From the NCBI GenBank assembly GCA_964393035.1, contig CAYMRX010000001.1, forward strand, positions 1 through 64,000: DNA of 64,000 nt. The letters run 5' to 3'. Positions 1-8,735 of the stretch are shown one piece after another. The notes beneath the pieces are model-generated. The model was not told where the DNA came from and searched no databases. It saw nothing but the letters and a program-made list of their open reading frames with translations. The stretch is from Tabrizicola_A sp964393035 (GTDB lineage: Bacteria > Pseudomonadota > Alphaproteobacteria > Rhodobacterales > Rhodobacteraceae). Made by a program: the position numbers and the translations under genes. The first letter of the stretch is position 1. Each line of letters starts with the position of its first letter.

Positions 1-263
1 CCGATGCGCCCAAACCGCCCACATATCCCTTCAGATTTCATCAATGTCAAAGAGCAAGGACACAAAACAAACAGAACACCCGAACTTCGGGCGTATCTGC
101 CGTCATGCAACCAGATTTCGTCACGAGCGTTTCATCTCGCTTCCCGTCGGCGCCGTCTACATCTCTGCGTCTCGTCGTCTTCGGTGAGGCGGTATTTAGG
201 GAAAGCTTCTGGGGGCCGCAAGAGGAAAAAACACGCTCCCCTACATTTTTCTGTCGCAGTCAA
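1..263 (-). promoter_or_regulatory. rRNA operon promoter and leader (boxB-like hairpin, boxA)
   Basis: Read leftwards, this stretch looks like the upstream region of a ribosomal RNA operon whose 16S gene lies beyond the left edge. A TTGCGG (221 to 216), 17 bases, TAAATA (198 to 193) forms a plausible sigma-70 promoter. It is followed by a small hairpin at 91-79 (CCCGAA/TTCGGG arms) and then by TGCTCTTTGACA at 56-45, an 11 of 12 match to the E. coli boxA antitermination element. The sequence after boxA resembles what I remember of 16S leaders in Rhodobacter. A second TTGACT at 263-258 could be an upstream promoter but has no convincing -10. No protein gene is supported in 1-384. The promoter assignment is weaker than boxA. 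Confidence 0.72.
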
Positions 264-333
264 CGTTTACAGGGGTTTTCTTCTGGCGCCATCAGCAGGT
301 TCAGCCGTTTTCCGGGCGGGCGGGTCGGGTTTT

Positions 334-371
334 GGCGGCAGATCAGGGCGAATCTGCCCGAATCTGCCGCC
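334..371 (-). terminator. Long hairpin behind the amidohydrolase gene
   Basis: Two perfect 10-base arms (334-343 and 362-371) enclose a second 4-base stem (346-349 with 356-359), giving a 14-bp helix with one small internal loop. It starts just after the stop codon of the leftward gene at 385, so it probably ends that transcript or insulates it from the rRNA promoter. There is no T-run behind it on the minus strand, so it is not a textbook intrinsic terminator. Confidence 0.45.
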
Positions 372-384
372 CGAATCTGGTCCG

Positions 385-2046
385 TCAGGTGAAATCAGCC
401 CCCTGATAGGTGATCCGCCCGCCCGAAACCGTCAGCGCGATTCCCGTTTGGCCGATCTTCTCGGGGGCGATCGCTTCGATATCGCCGTCAATCATCACCA
501 GATCGGCAGCCAGTCCCGGCCGCAGGGTTCCGGTCACGTCCTCCAGATGTCCGGCCCAGGCCCCGCCTGCGGTATAGGCGTAAAGCGTTTCCATCAGGCT
601 GACGCGCTCATCCTGACAGCCTTCGTAAGGCACACGGGTCACGGCCGCCTGAATCCCGCGCATCACCGAGATATCGGTGACCGGCCAGTCGCTGGCAAAG
701 GCCAGGGGCGCGCCATGGTCGGCAAGTGTCTTCCACAGATAGGCATCGCGCCAACGGCCGCGGTGGAAGACATGGTCCATCGTCGACATCGGGAAATCCA
801 TCGCCCCCGGCGGGTGCGGCGGCTGCACGGAGGCCGTGATCCCCAGCGCCCCAAGGCGCGGCACATCGGCCCGGTCGATCAGTTCGATATGCTCGATGCG
901 GTGACGGCTGTCGCGCTTGCCATTGCGGATCTGCGCTGCCTCATAGCCGTCAATCGTCTGGCGCACGGCCGCATCGCCAATCGCATGCACCGCAATCTGC
1001 AAACCCCGCCGATCCGCCTCGGCGCAGATGTCCTTGAACCGTTCCAGTTCAAACAAGGGTTCGGCCCGTTCCATCGTGCCGGGATAGGCGTTGAGCATGA
1101 AGGCCGTGCGGCTGTCCACCACGCCGTCCATGAACATCTTCACAAAGCCCGAGCGCACCCAATCGCCGGCGAATTCCTCGTGCATGGCCGAAGCGCGCTC
1201 CAGTTCGGCCAACTCCATATGCGGCTTCATGTGGAAGGGCACCACAACGCGGGCGGTCAGGCGCCCCTCATCGGCCATCTCTTGCAGAAGCACGCAGGTA
1301 TAGCGGTTGCCATCCATATTCACCATCGAGGTGATGCCATGCGCCGCGCAATGCGCCAGCCCCGCCGTCACCTTGTCCTTGTCGGCGCCCCGCATCGCCG
1401 CATCCGGCCATGGCGATGGCTCTCCGCCCGTCGCGATCCCCAATTGCAGATGCGCCTCGCCGCCCAGCGTGAGGATCGGGCCAAAGGCCTCGAACTCCCG
1501 CAATTCACCGGTGGCGGTGCCATCCTCTCCCATCACCACGATATGGCCGGGCGGGGTTTGCGCGCCATGCAAGATCCCCGCCGCCTGCAAGGCCGCCGTA
1601 TTGGCCCAGACCGTGTGGTGATCCGGCGACATCAGGGCAATCGGCCGATCCGCAATCACCCGATCCAAATCATGCCGCGTGACAGGGTGGTCCAGAATCT
1701 CATAGGCGGCGCCCTGCGCCATCAACAGCGGACGATGGGCATTCTTTGCAGCATAATCCAGAAACGCGGCTTTCAGGGCCTCAAAGCCCTCAACCCCGCC
1801 CAGTTGCAGTTGCACCAGTTCCGCCGCGCCCAGCACCAGATGCAAATGGCTTTCCACAAAACCCGGCAGAACCGTGCGCCCCTTGGCGTCAATCACCTTG
1901 CAGCCTGACCCAGCCAGCGCCTCCACCTCAGTGCAACTGCCCACCGCCAGTACCTTGCCATCACCCAAAGCCACAGCCTCGGCCCGAGGTTTGCCCGGGT
2001 CCATGGTCAACACTCGTGCATTGGTCACGATCATCTCGGCAGCCAT
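385..2046 (-). CDS. Amidohydrolase family 3 protein (YtcJ-like)
   Basis: Predicted cytoplasmic metal-dependent hydrolase of 553 residues, a normal length for the amidohydrolase_3/YtcJ group. The family signature HLH sits at residues 67-69 inside PGFVESHLHL after a small N-terminal beta-sandwich; further metal-ligand regions are HAIGDAA near residue 350, HRIEHIE, and the late ASDWPV segment. The C-terminus closes the beta-sandwich (PGLAADLVMID). Substrates in this family are imidic bonds such as N-substituted formamides or hydantoin-like compounds; the sequence alone does not tell which. It lies 63 bases downstream of a ureohydrolase gene on the same strand, so a joint role in breaking down a guanidino or amide compound is possible but only inferred. 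The start follows an AAGG element supplied by a GC-rich repeat. Confidence 0.85.
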   Translation of the reverse strand: MAAEMIVTNARVLTMDPGKPRAEAVALGDGKVLAVGSCTEVEALAGSGCKVIDAKGRTVLPGFVESHLHLVLGAAELVQLQLGGVEGFEALKAAFLDYAAKNAHRPLLMAQGAAYEILDHPVTRHDLDRVIADRPIALMSPDHHTVWANTAALQAAGILHGAQTPPGHIVVMGEDGTATGELREFEAFGPILTLGGEAHLQLGIATGGEPSPWPDAAMRGADKDKVTAGLAHCAAHGITSMVNMDGNRYTCVLLQEMADEGRLTARVVVPFHMKPHMELAELERASAMHEEFAGDWVRSGFVKMFMDGVVDSRTAFMLNAYPGTMERAEPLFELERFKDICAEADRRGLQIAVHAIGDAAVRQTIDGYEAAQIRNGKRDSRHRIEHIELIDRADVPRLGALGITASVQPPHPPGAMDFPMSTMDHVFHRGRWRDAYLWKTLADHGAPLAFASDWPVTDISVMRGIQAAVTRVPYEGCQDERVSLMETLYAYTAGGAWAGHLEDVTGTLRPGLAADLVMIDGDIEAIAPEKIGQTGIALTVSGGRITYQGADFT

Positions 2047-2050
2047 TTGC

Positions 2051-2106
2051 CTTCATCCTCTCTGTTCAAATATCCCGGGGGTGTGGGGGCTGGCCCCCAC
2101 TCCCGC
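2051..2106 (-). repeat. GC-rich intergenic repeat, copy 1
   Basis: Fills the gap between the ureohydrolase and amidohydrolase genes. On the minus strand it reads as a GGGGGCCAGCCCCC hairpin, then CCCCCGGGATATTTG, then a purine-rich AGAGGATGAAGG. A second copy with the same order (GC hairpin, CCCC..GGGTATTT, AAGATGAAGG) is at 48926-48975. The 3' end gives the downstream gene its ribosome-binding site. From memory, elements like this are frequent in Rhodobacteraceae genomes. Confidence 0.6.
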
Positions 2107-2109
2107 ATC

Positions 2110-3093
2110 TCAGCCGCGCACCCGCCCCGAAAGCGTCTCGGCCATCACACACAGCATTTCAAACATCAGCGAAATCCCCAGCCAGGCCGTGCCGCCAGAG
2201 GGGTCAAACGGCGGCGAGACTTCCACCAGATCGGCCCCCACCACATTCAGCCCGCGTAAGCCCCTCGCGACCTGCAAGGCCTGCCACGAGTTCGGGCCGC
2301 CCACCTCGGGCGTGCCGGTGCCCGGTGCAAAGGTCGGGTCCACAAAGTCGATATCATAGGTGACATAGGTCGGCCCCTGCCCCACGATCTCGCGGGCTTC
2401 GGCCATGACATCATCCGCCCCACGCGCGTGGAATTCGGCAATCGGGATGATGCGGATGCCGTTTGCAGCGGCAAAATCCCAATCTTCGCGGCCATAAGCG
2501 GTACCGCGAATGCCGATCAGGCAATAGCGTTTGGGGTCGATCAGCCCCTCCTCCACCGCGCGGCGGAACGGGGTTCCGTGGTTATAGCGGCTGGTGCCGA
2601 AATAGATGTCGTTCAGATCGGTATGGCTGTCGAACTGGATCATCCCCACCGGGCGCGCCTTCGCCACCGCCCGCAGGATGGGCAAGGAACACAGATGATC
2701 CCCGCCCCCGGTCAAGGGCAGGATGCCCGCCGCGACGACGCGATCATAAAACGCCTCCATCCGCGCCATGCTGTCCATCAGATCGCCGGGGTTCGGCGCG
2801 ACATCCCCCAGATCGGCACAGCGGGCGAGGTCAAAGGGCGCGACCCAGGTTGCGCCGTTCTGCGCCCGGATCATGGTGGACAGATCGCGCAACTGGCGCG
2901 GACCATGGCGCGGGCCGGGGCGGTTCGTCGTGCCGCCATCCCAAGGCGCGCCGATCAGGCCAATCTGCACTTCGGCGAAACGGGGATGGTCGAAGGGAAC
3001 ATGCGGCAGGCGCATAAAGGTGGGCACACCGGCGAATCGCGGCAGGTCGAAGCCCGACACAGGTTTGAAAAAGCCGTCATTTCCGCTCATCAC
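2110..3093 (-). CDS. Ureohydrolase (agmatinase/arginase family)
   Basis: Mn2+-dependent enzyme of 327 residues that hydrolyses a guanidino compound to urea and an amine. All family metal motifs are visible: GGDH (residues 130-133), DSHTD (155-159, replacing the usual DAHTD), and TYDIDFVDPTFAPGTGTP near 245-262. The length and the N-terminal PWDGGTTNRPG region fit the agmatinase-like branch, which also includes guanidinobutyrase and guanidinopropionase, so the substrate is open and I give no symbol. Two ATG codons are adjacent; a GGGGA element lies about nine bases before the first. The gene is first of a probable pair with the downstream amidohydrolase. Confidence 0.85.
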   Translation of the reverse strand: MMSGNDGFFKPVSGFDLPRFAGVPTFMRLPHVPFDHPRFAEVQIGLIGAPWDGGTTNRPGPRHGPRQLRDLSTMIRAQNGATWVAPFDLARCADLGDVAPNPGDLMDSMARMEAFYDRVVAAGILPLTGGGDHLCSLPILRAVAKARPVGMIQFDSHTDLNDIYFGTSRYNHGTPFRRAVEEGLIDPKRYCLIGIRGTAYGREDWDFAAANGIRIIPIAEFHARGADDVMAEAREIVGQGPTYVTYDIDFVDPTFAPGTGTPEVGGPNSWQALQVARGLRGLNVVGADLVEVSPPFDPSGGTAWLGISLMFEMLCVMAETLSGRVRG

Positions 3094-3209
3094 CCATTCC
3101 CCTTCGCCGATTCCCTATCCATTTGATCATATCGCAGCCCTCTTGTCCGTCTTTCCGCGCCAATCCCGCGTCGCTCCTGCGCAATCCCGCCCAGCCAAAA
3201 CGGCAACGC

Positions 3210-3240
3210 TTGACCGTCCTTCCGCCTTCAGTCCTTATAC
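3210..3240 (+). promoter_or_regulatory. Possible promoter of the bactofilin gene
   Basis: TTGACC (3210-3215) and TTATAC (3235-3240) are separated by 19 bases, slightly longer than ideal, 28 bases before the bactofilin start codon. The gene has no upstream neighbour on the same strand, so it needs a promoter here. Confidence 0.35.
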
Positions 3241-3267
3241 AGACCGCCGCTGCCAAGGATTTGCACC

Positions 3268-3642
3268 ATGTTCTCGAAGACCGCCGACACCTCCGCTGCC
3301 CCTCCGCGCCCGCCGACCGGCCCCGGCAGCAACACCCGCTCGGTGCTGGCGGCCGATCTGAAGATCATCGGCGATGTCAGATCCTCGGGCAGTGTCGAGT
3401 TGATGGGCGAGGTTGAAGGCACGCTTGAGGCCCATACGCTGACCATCGGCGGCGAGGGGCTGGTCAACGGCGATGTCGCGGCCGACACGGTTGAAATCAA
3501 GGGCCGCCTCTCGGGGCAGATCGCCAGCCAAACCCTGACCCTGCGGGCCGCCGCCCAAGTGACCGCCAATATCGGCTATTCGACCGTGGTGATCGAAAGC
3601 GGCGCGCAGATCGAAGGCCGCTTTGCCCGCAACAAGGACTGA
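3268..3642 (+). CDS. Bactofilin (polymer-forming cytoskeletal protein)
   Basis: Small protein of 124 residues with a disordered, proline-rich N-terminus (about 25 residues) followed by a right-handed beta-helix of the bactofilin (DUF583) type, seen as repeated short hydrophobic/Gly segments (VLAADLKIIGDVRSSGSVEL, then VEGTLEAHTLTIGGEG and similar). Bactofilins polymerise without nucleotide at the inner membrane and direct local cell-wall synthesis or appendage placement. AAGGA lies eight bases before the ATG. The stop codon directly abuts the stop codon of the convergent thioesterase gene. Its client process in this cell is not indicated by the neighbours. Confidence 0.9.
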   Translation: MFSKTADTSAAPPRPPTGPGSNTRSVLAADLKIIGDVRSSGSVELMGEVEGTLEAHTLTIGGEGLVNGDVAADTVEIKGRLSGQIASQTLTLRAAAQVTANIGYSTVVIESGAQIEGRFARNKD

Positions 3643-4092
3643 TCAGCCAACCCTCGGCGGGATGGAATAGGTCAGCCCCGCCCGCGCCACCGGCGCGGAT
3701 GCGCCTTCGCTGGTCATCAGGACATCCCCGACGGCCAGCACCCGCCCCAGCTTCAACACCCGCGCATGGGCCAGCACATCGCGCCCCGCCTCGGGCTTGC
3801 GCATGAAATCAATGCTGCAATTGGTGGTCACCGCCAGCGCCACCGGGCCAATCTGCGCCAAGATCGCCAGATACATCGCCACATCGGCAAGGCTAAACAT
3901 CGCCGGCCCCGACACCGTGCCACCGGGGCGCAGATGCCGCTCGGCCACCCGCAACCGCAGGATCAGCCCCTCGGGTCCGACGCACTCCACCTCGAAATCC
4001 TCGGCCACCTGCGCAAAGTCGCTGGCCAAAAACGCCTGCAATGCGGCCCTGTCCATCGCCCCTTCCATCGCCGTGCCCATCGCCAAACCCAT
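3643..4092 (-). CDS. PaaI-family acyl-CoA thioesterase (hotdog fold)
   Basis: Protein of 149 residues with a single hotdog domain of the PaaI/YbgC type: the central GPAMFSLADVAMYLAI helix and the following beta-strands (LAVTTNCSIDFMRKP) are typical. It should cleave thioesters of CoA in the cytoplasm; the acyl group is unknown. I place the start at the internal ATG at 4092 because GGAGGAAAGC precedes it directly, whereas the ATG at 4107 has no such site. It diverges from the crotonase gene at 4148, which may share the promoter region and act on related acyl-CoAs. Confidence 0.82.
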   Translation of the reverse strand: MGLAMGTAMEGAMDRAALQAFLASDFAQVAEDFEVECVGPEGLILRLRVAERHLRPGGTVSGPAMFSLADVAMYLAILAQIGPVALAVTTNCSIDFMRKPEAGRDVLAHARVLKLGRVLAVGDVLMTSEGASAPVARAGLTYSIPPRVG

Positions 4093-4147
4093 GCTTTCCT
4101 CCGGCATCGCCCGCGCCTAGACTGCCAAGAGATCAAGGGGGATTGCA

Positions 4148-4936
4148 ATGACCGAACCACTTCTTCTGCGCGCGGACCGCAACCATATCGCCACCCTGAC
4201 CCTGAACAGTCCGGCCAATTTCAACGCGCTGTCGGATGAGATGCTCGCCGCCCTTTCGAACGAAATCACCCGGCTGTCGCAGGACCGCAGCATCCGCGCG
4301 GTGATCCTGAAAGGTGCGGGCAAAGCGTTTTGCGCCGGCCACGACCTGCGGCAGATGCAGGCGCACCGTGCCGACGCCGACAAGGGCGCGGCCTATTACC
4401 AAAGCCTGTTCGCCACCTGTGCGGCCATGATGCAAAGCCTGCAAGCCCTGCCGCAGGTCACCATCGCCCAGGTCCATACCATCGCCACCGCCGCAGGCTG
4501 CCAGCTTGCCGCCTCCTGCGACATGGTGGTGGCCGCCACCGGCACCCGGTTCGGCGTCAACGGCATCAACATCGGTCTCTTTTGCTCGACCCCGATGGTC
4601 GCGCTTTCCCGCAAGGTGCCGCCTGCCGTCGCCTTTGAAATGCTGTCCACCGGTGAATTCATCTCTGCCGAACGCGCCCGCGAGGTGGGCCTGGTGAACC
4701 GTGTCATCCCTCCCGAGGATTTGGAGAGCGAAACCCTCAAGCTGGCCGAAACCGTGGCAGGCAAACTGGCCAAGGCAAGCCGCATCGGCAAAGTCGCCTT
4801 TTACGACCAACTCCCCCTGACGACAGCCGAAGCCTACGCGCTTGCCGGGCGCGCCATGGTCGAGAACATGCTGGATCCCGGCACGGATGAAGGGCTTTGC
4901 GCCTTTTTGGAAAAACGCCCGCCGAATTGGGGCTGA
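4148..4936 (+). CDS. Enoyl-CoA hydratase/isomerase family protein, ECHDC3-like
   Basis: Crotonase-fold protein of 262 residues, full length for the family. The oxyanion-hole segments AGHDLRQM and AAGCQLAASCDM are present. Both catalytic glutamates of classical enoyl-CoA hydratases appear to be missing: the GCELA position reads GCQLA and the PE-I-LLG position reads NGINIGL. The NIGLFCSTP segment is characteristic of the ECHDC3-like branch, whose reaction is poorly defined, so a true hydratase activity should not be assumed. AAGGGGG lies before the ATG. The stop codon is followed at once by the stop of the convergent MFS gene. Confidence 0.85.
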   Translation: MTEPLLLRADRNHIATLTLNSPANFNALSDEMLAALSNEITRLSQDRSIRAVILKGAGKAFCAGHDLRQMQAHRADADKGAAYYQSLFATCAAMMQSLQALPQVTIAQVHTIATAAGCQLAASCDMVVAATGTRFGVNGINIGLFCSTPMVALSRKVPPAVAFEMLSTGEFISAERAREVGLVNRVIPPEDLESETLKLAETVAGKLAKASRIGKVAFYDQLPLTTAEAYALAGRAMVENMLDPGTDEGLCAFLEKRPPNWG

Positions 4937-6118
4937 TTACCCGTCGTGTCGGGACAAAAGCCCAAGCCCGATCGCCAAACCCAGCGCGGCCATTGCAAGG
5001 CAGGCGCCATAAATCAGCCCCGGCCCGCCATACCCCAAAAGGACTGCCCCGAAACTGGGGGCGGCGGCCGAGGCAAGGATGGGCGTCACCGCAACGGCGC
5101 CTGAAATCGTGCCAAAGCCCCGGCGGCCCAGCAGATCCGCCACCAACATCGGCCGCAGGTTTGAGAGCAGCCCCGCACCCGCGCCTTGCAGCATGGCAAA
5201 GACAAAGATCAACGCCGGTAACCAGCCAGCCGCCCATAAAATCGCCCCCGCCGCCAGCACGGACCCCAGCGACCACAGGCTGGCCCGCGCATTGGAAATC
5301 CGCGCGGAAAACGCCAGCAACACCGCACGGCCCGCAACTTGGGCAGGCCCGATGCAGGCCGCCGCCATCGTCGCCATCCCGGCACTCGCCCCCCGATCCT
5401 GAAACAGCATCAGGATAAAGGTCAGCAGCACCCCGTGGTTCAGCCAGATCAATCCGAACACCGCCGAGATCGCCCAAAACGCCGGGCGCCTGAGGGCCTC
5501 GGCCAATGCGCCCGGCTCTGGCGGATGGCGGCGCGGGGCCTCGGCCCGTTCCATCCGGCGCAAGGTCCGCACCGCCCAGTTATTCACCGGCACCGCACCG
5601 AAAAGGATCAAAAGACCAAAGCCGATCAAGGCCCCCTGCCCGCCGAACTGTCGAGCCAGCAGATCCCCCAGCGGAAAGGTCAAGGTGCCAGAGAACCCCG
5701 CAATCAGAGTCACGCGGGTGATCGCCAGCCGCGCCCCCTCGCCCAGACGGCGGGTCAGAAAGGCAAAACAAGTCTCGTAAAGGCAGGCGGCCTGCGCCAG
5801 CCCCAGCACCGCCCAGATCGCCAGCCACCAGCCAACCGTGGGCGCAAGACCCAAGGCCGCAACGCCCAGCGCCGCAAGGATCGGCATATAGCTCAGCATC
5901 TCGCCGCCCCAGCCCCGGTCCACCCAACGCCCGGTGAAAGGGGTCAGCGCCGCCATGACCAGAAAACCCAAGGTCGGCCCGGCGGCAAGTTGCCCCGCCG
6001 TCCAGCCGGTTTCAGCCAGAAGATCCGGCAGAATCGCCGGAAAGGCATAGTAGACGCCCGCATAGGTCAGGGTCTGCCCAAGGGCCAAGCCATAGACCGG
6101 GGCGTTCGCGCGGCTCAC
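4937..6118 (-). CDS. MFS transporter
   Basis: Integral membrane protein of 393 residues with about twelve hydrophobic segments and the MFS loop 2-3 motif (GRWVDRGWG). It opens with VYGLALGQTLTYAGVYYAFPAILPDL-type helices seen in the YbfB/oxalate-formate-like groups. The substrate cannot be told. The start is a GTG that overlaps the TGA of the carboxypeptidase gene (GTGA), so it is translated as the third gene of an operon with ctaA and the M32 peptidase. The C-terminus ends right at the stop of the convergent crotonase gene. Confidence 0.85.
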   Translation of the reverse strand: MSRANAPVYGLALGQTLTYAGVYYAFPAILPDLLAETGWTAGQLAAGPTLGFLVMAALTPFTGRWVDRGWGGEMLSYMPILAALGVAALGLAPTVGWWLAIWAVLGLAQAACLYETCFAFLTRRLGEGARLAITRVTLIAGFSGTLTFPLGDLLARQFGGQGALIGFGLLILFGAVPVNNWAVRTLRRMERAEAPRRHPPEPGALAEALRRPAFWAISAVFGLIWLNHGVLLTFILMLFQDRGASAGMATMAAACIGPAQVAGRAVLLAFSARISNARASLWSLGSVLAAGAILWAAGWLPALIFVFAMLQGAGAGLLSNLRPMLVADLLGRRGFGTISGAVAVTPILASAAAPSFGAVLLGYGGPGLIYGACLAMAALGLAIGLGLLSRHDG

Positions 6119-7593
6119 AACCCGTAAAGCCCCGCAAATTTGGCTTCCAGATAGTCCAGAAGCGGCCCCTCATGCGGCTCAAACCCGCAGGCGTGCGCAA
6201 TGGTGTCGCGCGGGGTGCGCAATCCGCCATGGCGTTGCAGGTTTTCCCTGAGCCAGCCCGTCGCCGCCGAGGTATCGCCTGTGGCCAATTGCGCGTCGAG
6301 ATCCGGCACCGCCGCCCGCAGGGCCTGATGCAGGCAGCCGGCATAGACGTTGCCCAGCGTATAGGTCGGGAAATAGCCGAACAACCCGCAGGACCAGTGC
6401 ACATCCTGCAAAAGCCCATGCGCGGGTTGATCCACCACCACGCCGAAATCGGCCCGGAAGCGGTCATTCCACGCCGCCTCCAACCCGTCCACACCCAGAT
6501 CGCCCCGGATCAGCGCGCGCTCCAGATCAAAGCGCATCATGATGTGCAGGTTGTAATGCACCTCATCGGCCTCGGTGCGGATGAACCCCGGCTGCACGCG
6601 GTTGACGGCAGCATAAAAGGCATCAGCATCGCGGATACCGAATTCGCCAAAGCGTTCACGCATCTGGTCGAACATCCAGCCGGTAAAGGCACGGCCCCGC
6701 CCGATCTGGTTTTCATAAATCCGGCTTTGGCTTTCATGCACACCCATGGAACAGCCATGCCCGATGGGCGTCATGCCATAATCGGGGTCGATGGACAGCT
6801 CATAGCTGGAATGGCCGACCTCGTGGATGGTGGAGTAAAAGCAGTTGAACGGATCGGTTTCCACAACGCGGGTGGTGATCCGGCTGTCATTGCCCCCGCC
6901 CGAGGAGAACGGATGCACCGCCATGTCCATCCGCCCGCGCGACCAGTCATAGCCAAAGGCCGTGCCGAGATCGCGCGCCATCCGCATCTGGCTGTCGGCC
7001 GAGAAATGCCCCTCCAGCGCCTTTGGCATGGGCCTGCCCAAGACCTTTTCCCGCAAGGCCACAAGGCGCGGCCGCATCCGGCCGAACATCGCGCCCAAGG
7101 TTTCCGCCGTGGCGCCCGGCTCATAATCGTCGATCAGCGCATCATAAAGATCGCCCCCATCGGCCAGCGCCGCCGCCTCTTGCCGCTTCAGGTTCAAGAC
7201 TTCGGCCAAGGTCGGCAAGAAATCCGCCACCTTCCCCGCCGCCCGCGCCTCGGCCCAGATCCCTTGCGCGACCGATGTCAGTCGGGCCAGGGCCTCGGCC
7301 AGATCGGCAGGCACCTTGATGCTGCGATCATAGGCTTGACGGATCAGGCGCAATTGCGCCGCTCCGGCCGCGTCGGAAACCTCCGCCGCCGCCAGCCAAT
7401 CCGCAATCCGCGGATCGGTACGGCGGGCATGCAGCACGCCTTCGATCGCCGCCATCTCCTCACCACGCTGATCGGCGGCCCCGCGCGGCATCATGGTTTC
7501 CTGATCCCATCCCAGCCGCTCGGCCACCTTGGCCAAGGCCTCGGTCTGGCGCTGAAACGCCATCAGATCAGCGAATGCGCTGTTATTGGTCAT
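6115..7593 (-). CDS. Carboxypeptidase M32 (Taq carboxypeptidase family)
   Basis: Zinc metallopeptidase of 492 residues, the usual M32 size, releasing C-terminal residues from peptides in the cytoplasm. The HEXXH motif is visible as TIHEVGHSSYEL, with the following conserved GVHESQSRIYENQIGR segment (the later Glu ligand) and the HYNLHIMMRFDLE helix. The N-terminal half is the long helical cap seen in the family. The ATG overlaps the stop of ctaA (ATGA), and its own stop overlaps the GTG of the MFS gene. Confidence 0.93.
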   Translation of the reverse strand: MTNNSAFADLMAFQRQTEALAKVAERLGWDQETMMPRGAADQRGEEMAAIEGVLHARRTDPRIADWLAAAEVSDAAGAAQLRLIRQAYDRSIKVPADLAEALARLTSVAQGIWAEARAAGKVADFLPTLAEVLNLKRQEAAALADGGDLYDALIDDYEPGATAETLGAMFGRMRPRLVALREKVLGRPMPKALEGHFSADSQMRMARDLGTAFGYDWSRGRMDMAVHPFSSGGGNDSRITTRVVETDPFNCFYSTIHEVGHSSYELSIDPDYGMTPIGHGCSMGVHESQSRIYENQIGRGRAFTGWMFDQMRERFGEFGIRDADAFYAAVNRVQPGFIRTEADEVHYNLHIMMRFDLERALIRGDLGVDGLEAAWNDRFRADFGVVVDQPAHGLLQDVHWSCGLFGYFPTYTLGNVYAGCLHQALRAAVPDLDAQLATGDTSAATGWLRENLQRHGGLRTPRDTIAHACGFEPHEGPLLDYLEAKFAGLYGL

Positions 7594-8735
7594 GCCGTCC
7601 CCTCACGAATAGACCCTGCAACCGGATACATCGACAAATGCCGGGCGCGGATAATCAGCACCCACAGGATCACCGCCCCGATCTGGTGCGTGATCGCCAC
7701 ATGCAGATGCGCCGCGGTCAACGCCGTGGCGATGCCCAAAACCACCTGCGCCGCCAGCATCGCCATCACGCTATGAAACGCACCGCGGGTTGCCGCATGG
7801 GCCGATTGCCGCCCGCGCAGCCAGACCACCACGCCAAAGGCAAGGACCGCATAGCCCAGCATCCGGTGCATGAACTGCACCAATCCGGGGTTTTCAAAGA
7901 AAGCCGCCCAAAGCGGGCGCCCCGGCACATAAAACGCATCCGCCGGGAAGAACTGGCCGTTCATGTCGGGCCAAGTCGGAAAGCCGCGCCCGGCATTAAT
8001 CCCGGCCACCAAAGCACCCAGCAGAATCTGCAAGAAGACCGCATGCATCAGCCCCGTCGACAGGCTGACCAGCTTGCGCTCGCCGCTACGCCGGGCCTGC
8101 ATCAGAGCGGTTTCGGACCGTCCCAGCAAAAACACATACCACGCGCAAAGGCCCAGAATGGCAAAGGCCAGACCCAGATGGGTGGCAAGCCGATAAGAGG
8201 CGACATCCACCATCGCCCCCGTCAGCCCGCTGGACACCATCCACCAGCCTATCGCCCCTTGCAGACCGCCCAGCACGCCAAGACCAAAAAGCCGCCCGGT
8301 CCAGCCCGTCGGAATGGCAAACGCGACAAGAAAGCCCAAGAAACCGAACAGCCAGACAAAGCCGATCACCCGGCCAAGCTGCCGGTGCCCCCATTCCCAC
8401 CAGAAGATGGATTTGAAGTCGGCCATCTCCATCTGGCTGTTTTGCAACTGGAACTCGGGGCTGGCCTTGTATTTCTCGAACTCTGCCGCCCAATCTGCCT
8501 CGGTCAAAGGGGGAATGGCCCCGGCGACGGGCTTCCATTCGGTGATCGACAGACCGGAATCCGTCAGCCGCGTCAGCCCACCGATCACGATCATCGCCGC
8601 GACCAGCAAGAAGATCAGCGTCAGCCAAACCCGGATCCCGCGCCGCGCGCCCTTGCGTCCTTCGATCAGACCGGGCGTCGCCGCAATTGGCGTCCCCGCC
8701 CCAACATCTTCAAACAGCTTGCGCTTTTCGGCCAT
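7590..8735 (-). CDS. ctaA: Heme A synthase (COX15/CtaA)
   Basis: Membrane enzyme of 381 residues that oxidises the methyl group of heme O to a formyl group to make heme A for aa3-type cytochrome oxidase. The eight-helix COX15-type layout is visible, with the WKPVAGAIPPL and KYKASPEFQ periplasmic segments and the conserved EWGHRQLGR motif holding a heme-ligand His, and FMHRMLGY and ITHQ later on. I start at the second ATG (8735): AAGGGG is six bases before it but touches the first ATG (8741). It is the first gene of a three-gene operon with the M32 peptidase and an MFS transporter. No cox gene is in the window. Confidence 0.93.
   Translation of the reverse strand: MAEKRKLFEDVGAGTPIAATPGLIEGRKGARRGIRVWLTLIFLLVAAMIVIGGLTRLTDSGLSITEWKPVAGAIPPLTEADWAAEFEKYKASPEFQLQNSQMEMADFKSIFWWEWGHRQLGRVIGFVWLFGFLGFLVAFAIPTGWTGRLFGLGVLGGLQGAIGWWMVSSGLTGAMVDVASYRLATHLGLAFAILGLCAWYVFLLGRSETALMQARRSGERKLVSLSTGLMHAVFLQILLGALVAGINAGRGFPTWPDMNGQFFPADAFYVPGRPLWAAFFENPGLVQFMHRMLGYAVLAFGVVVWLRGRQSAHAATRGAFHSVMAMLAAQVVLGIATALTAAHLHVAITHQIGAVILWVLIIRARHLSMYPVAGSIREGTA

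Noticed and set aside
4..1908. 634-codon open frame on the plus strand
   Set aside because: It is antisense to the amidohydrolase gene and has the basic, repetitive composition of a GC-rich shadow frame; the minus-strand frame has clear family motifs.
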